Origin: an uncultured Flavobacteriales bacterium
Lineage (GTDB): Bacteria; Bacteroidota; Bacteroidia; Flavobacteriales_D; JABDKJ01
Assembly: GCA_937875855.1 (NCBI GenBank)
Contig: CALFHF010000164.1
Location: 1-32,423 of the forward strand
Length of the DNA: 32,423 bases
Direction of reading: 5' to 3'
How positions within the stretch are numbered: the first letter of the stretch is position 1; every line of letters begins with the position of its first letter. Positions 31,107 through 32,423 of the stretch are shown here, in pieces. The translations under genes were made by a program, and so were the position numbers. The notes below the pieces were generated by a model, which was given only the letters and a program-made list of their open reading frames with translations, had not been told where the DNA came from and did no database searches.

Positions 31107-32423
31107 ATGAAAAGAGTATTTACCCTCTCCGTCATTCTATTTATAGCCTCAGGGCTTCACGCTACTGATGGCTCTGCAGCCATGGATGTTCTCGGTAATA
31201 TTGGCCGAGGCCTTATCGGAATAGCGGCATTGGTAGGACTTGGTTGGCTTTTCTCCAGCGATCGTAAGAATATTCCTTGGCCATTAGTAGGGAAAGCCAT
31301 CGTCCTTCAGATTTTACTGGCACTGTTAATTCTAAAAGTCTCTTTCGTAGCGTCCATCTTTGACTTTTTCAGTAATGCCTTTGTCAAGGTCATCTCCTTT
31401 ACACGATTCGGAACTGAATTCCTCTTTGGCTCTTTTGTAGACCAGGGCATAATGGCGAACGGACTTATCAACTTTGCCTTCACTATCCTTCCTACCATCG
31501 TATTCTTTGCCGCAATCTCAAGCCTGGGGTACTACCTTGGTCTACTCCAGAAATTCGTTCATGGCTTTGGATGGATCATGCAGAAGACCATGAAATTATC
31601 AGGTGCTGAAAGTCTTGCGGCTGCAGGAAACATCTTTCTTGGACAGACAGAATCGCCACTCCTAATTCGCCCTTATCTCGCAGGAATGACCAAGTCAGAA
31701 ATGATGTGCCTTATGACTGGGGGAATGGCAACAATAGCCGGAGGTGTGCTCGCTGCCTATATCAGTTTCCTTGGTGGGGACGACCCGGTACAACAGACTC
31801 TTTTCGCTAAGCACTTGCTTACGGCTTCGTTCATGTCAGCTCCAGCAGCCATCCTTGCCGCTAAGATGCTCGTTCCTGAGAAGGAGAAATTTGATAGCAG
31901 CATGATTATCAATAAAGAGCGTATAGGCAGCAATGCCTTAGAAGCCATTTCAAATGGAACCACTGATGGGCTTAAGCTTGCCATCAACGTAGGAGCTATG
32001 CTGCTCGTATTCACTGCGCTCATCTATATGGCCAATTACATCCTTGGTTTTGCAGGTTCACTTACAGGTCTCAACGCTATGATTGAAGCAAATTCAAATT
32101 ATGACACGTTGAGTCTTCAATTCCTCCTCGGCTACCTCTTCGCTCCTATTGCATGGATCATAGGAGTGTGCAAGGATGATATGATCCTTGTAGGACAGCT
32201 TTTGGGTGAAAAAACAATTCTCAATGAGTTCTATGCCTATGTGACCTTGGGGAATATGAAGAATTCTTCACTCTTCACTGAAGAGCGTTCCATCATCATG
32301 GCTACATATATTCTTTGTGGTTTTGCCAATTTCGCTTCTATAGGAATACAGATTGGCGGAATAGGAGCATTAGTACCAGAACGTAAGGCTATGCTCAGTC
32401 AGTTAGGTGTAAAAGCCCTTATT
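31107..32423 (+). CDS. NupC/CNT-family concentrative nucleoside transporter (cut by the window end)
   Basis: The frame is open from the ATG at 31107 to the last base (439 codons, no stop), so the gene is partial at its 3' end. After a likely signal peptide (MKRVFTLSVILFIASGLHA) there are about ten hydrophobic segments. The two nucleoside-binding signatures of CNT carriers are present: GQTESPLLIRPYL (about residues 180-192) and NEFYAYVTL (about 373-381). It should import nucleosides with H+ or Na+. The N-terminal signal-peptide-like extension is found in several Bacteroidota NupC proteins. Confidence 0.9.
   Translation, partial: MKRVFTLSVILFIASGLHATDGSAAMDVLGNIGRGLIGIAALVGLGWLFSSDRKNIPWPLVGKAIVLQILLALLILKVSFVASIFDFFSNAFVKVISFTRFGTEFLFGSFVDQGIMANGLINFAFTILPTIVFFAAISSLGYYLGLLQKFVHGFGWIMQKTMKLSGAESLAAAGNIFLGQTESPLLIRPYLAGMTKSEMMCLMTGGMATIAGGVLAAYISFLGGDDPVQQTLFAKHLLTASFMSAPAAILAAKMLVPEKEKFDSSMIINKERIGSNALEAISNGTTDGLKLAINVGAMLLVFTALIYMANYILGFAGSLTGLNAMIEANSNYDTLSLQFLLGYLFAPIAWIIGVCKDDMILVGQLLGEKTILNEFYAYVTLGNMKNSSLFTEERSIIMATYILCGFANFASIGIQIGGIGALVPERKAMLSQLGVKALI

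Overview
The window comes from a chromosome of the phylum Bacteroidota, most likely a marine-type Flavobacteriales (Cryomorphaceae/Schleiferiaceae-like). The placement is an inference. It rests on promoter -7 boxes of the form TAnnTTTG, the gene run rplM-rpsI-rpsB-tsf/pyrH-frr, a roughly 1118-residue SecA, a 73-residue DUF2795 protein, near absence of Shine-Dalgarno sequences, and the family character of the proteins. There is no intact mobile element and no CRISPR array.

Layout. 1-560: tRNA-Asn(GTT), its terminator, a decayed copy of the tRNA 3' half with its terminator, and a small GIY-YIG nuclease gene. 613-1389: a SAM methyltransferase. 1425-8024 (minus strand): a NatAB-type ABC exporter, then a probable unit of RND/MMPL transporter, RfbA and a polyprenyl diphosphate synthase. 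8081-9106: a radical SAM/SPASM protein. 9108-13087 (minus): the translation block rplM, rpsI, rpsB, tsf, a strong terminator, then pyrH and frr. 13216-18325 (minus): secA, the DUF2795 gene, a PduO-type cobalamin adenosyltransferase and a LolD/MacB-type ATPase.

18477-28169 (plus) is the main accessory locus, an aerobic phenylacetyl-CoA degradation operon: paaE, a dead four-helix-bundle (IVS-like) gene, paaA, paaB, paaC, paaD, a 3-hydroxyacyl-CoA dehydrogenase, paaZ, an enoyl-CoA hydratase/isomerase and an integral membrane methyltransferase. PaaABCDE epoxidises phenylacetyl-CoA. A ring isomerase is needed next. PaaZ opens the ring and oxidises the aldehyde, and the last enzymes carry out beta-oxidation steps. 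The CoA ligase (paaK), thiolase (paaJ), thioesterase (paaI) and regulator are not in the window. Next come mgsA (minus), etfBA (plus), a DUF151 bifunctional nuclease and a NupC-type nucleoside transporter cut by the window end.

The most interesting observations are these. (1) An 18-bp near-palindrome resembling a TetR/PaaR operator overlaps the -7 box of paaE. (2) PaaZ carries an extra C-terminal DUF1569/DinB-like domain with potential metal-binding histidines. (3) Arrays with a 7-bp period (TTGAATC-type units) fill most gaps in the second half of the paa operon and supply start or stop codons and the last ten residues of PaaZ. (4) A series of perfect TAnnTTYG boxes lies only 4-7 nt before start codons, which suggests leaderless transcription. 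(5) The four-helix-bundle pseudogene has two in-frame stops. No completely new multi-gene system could be demonstrated from sequence alone.
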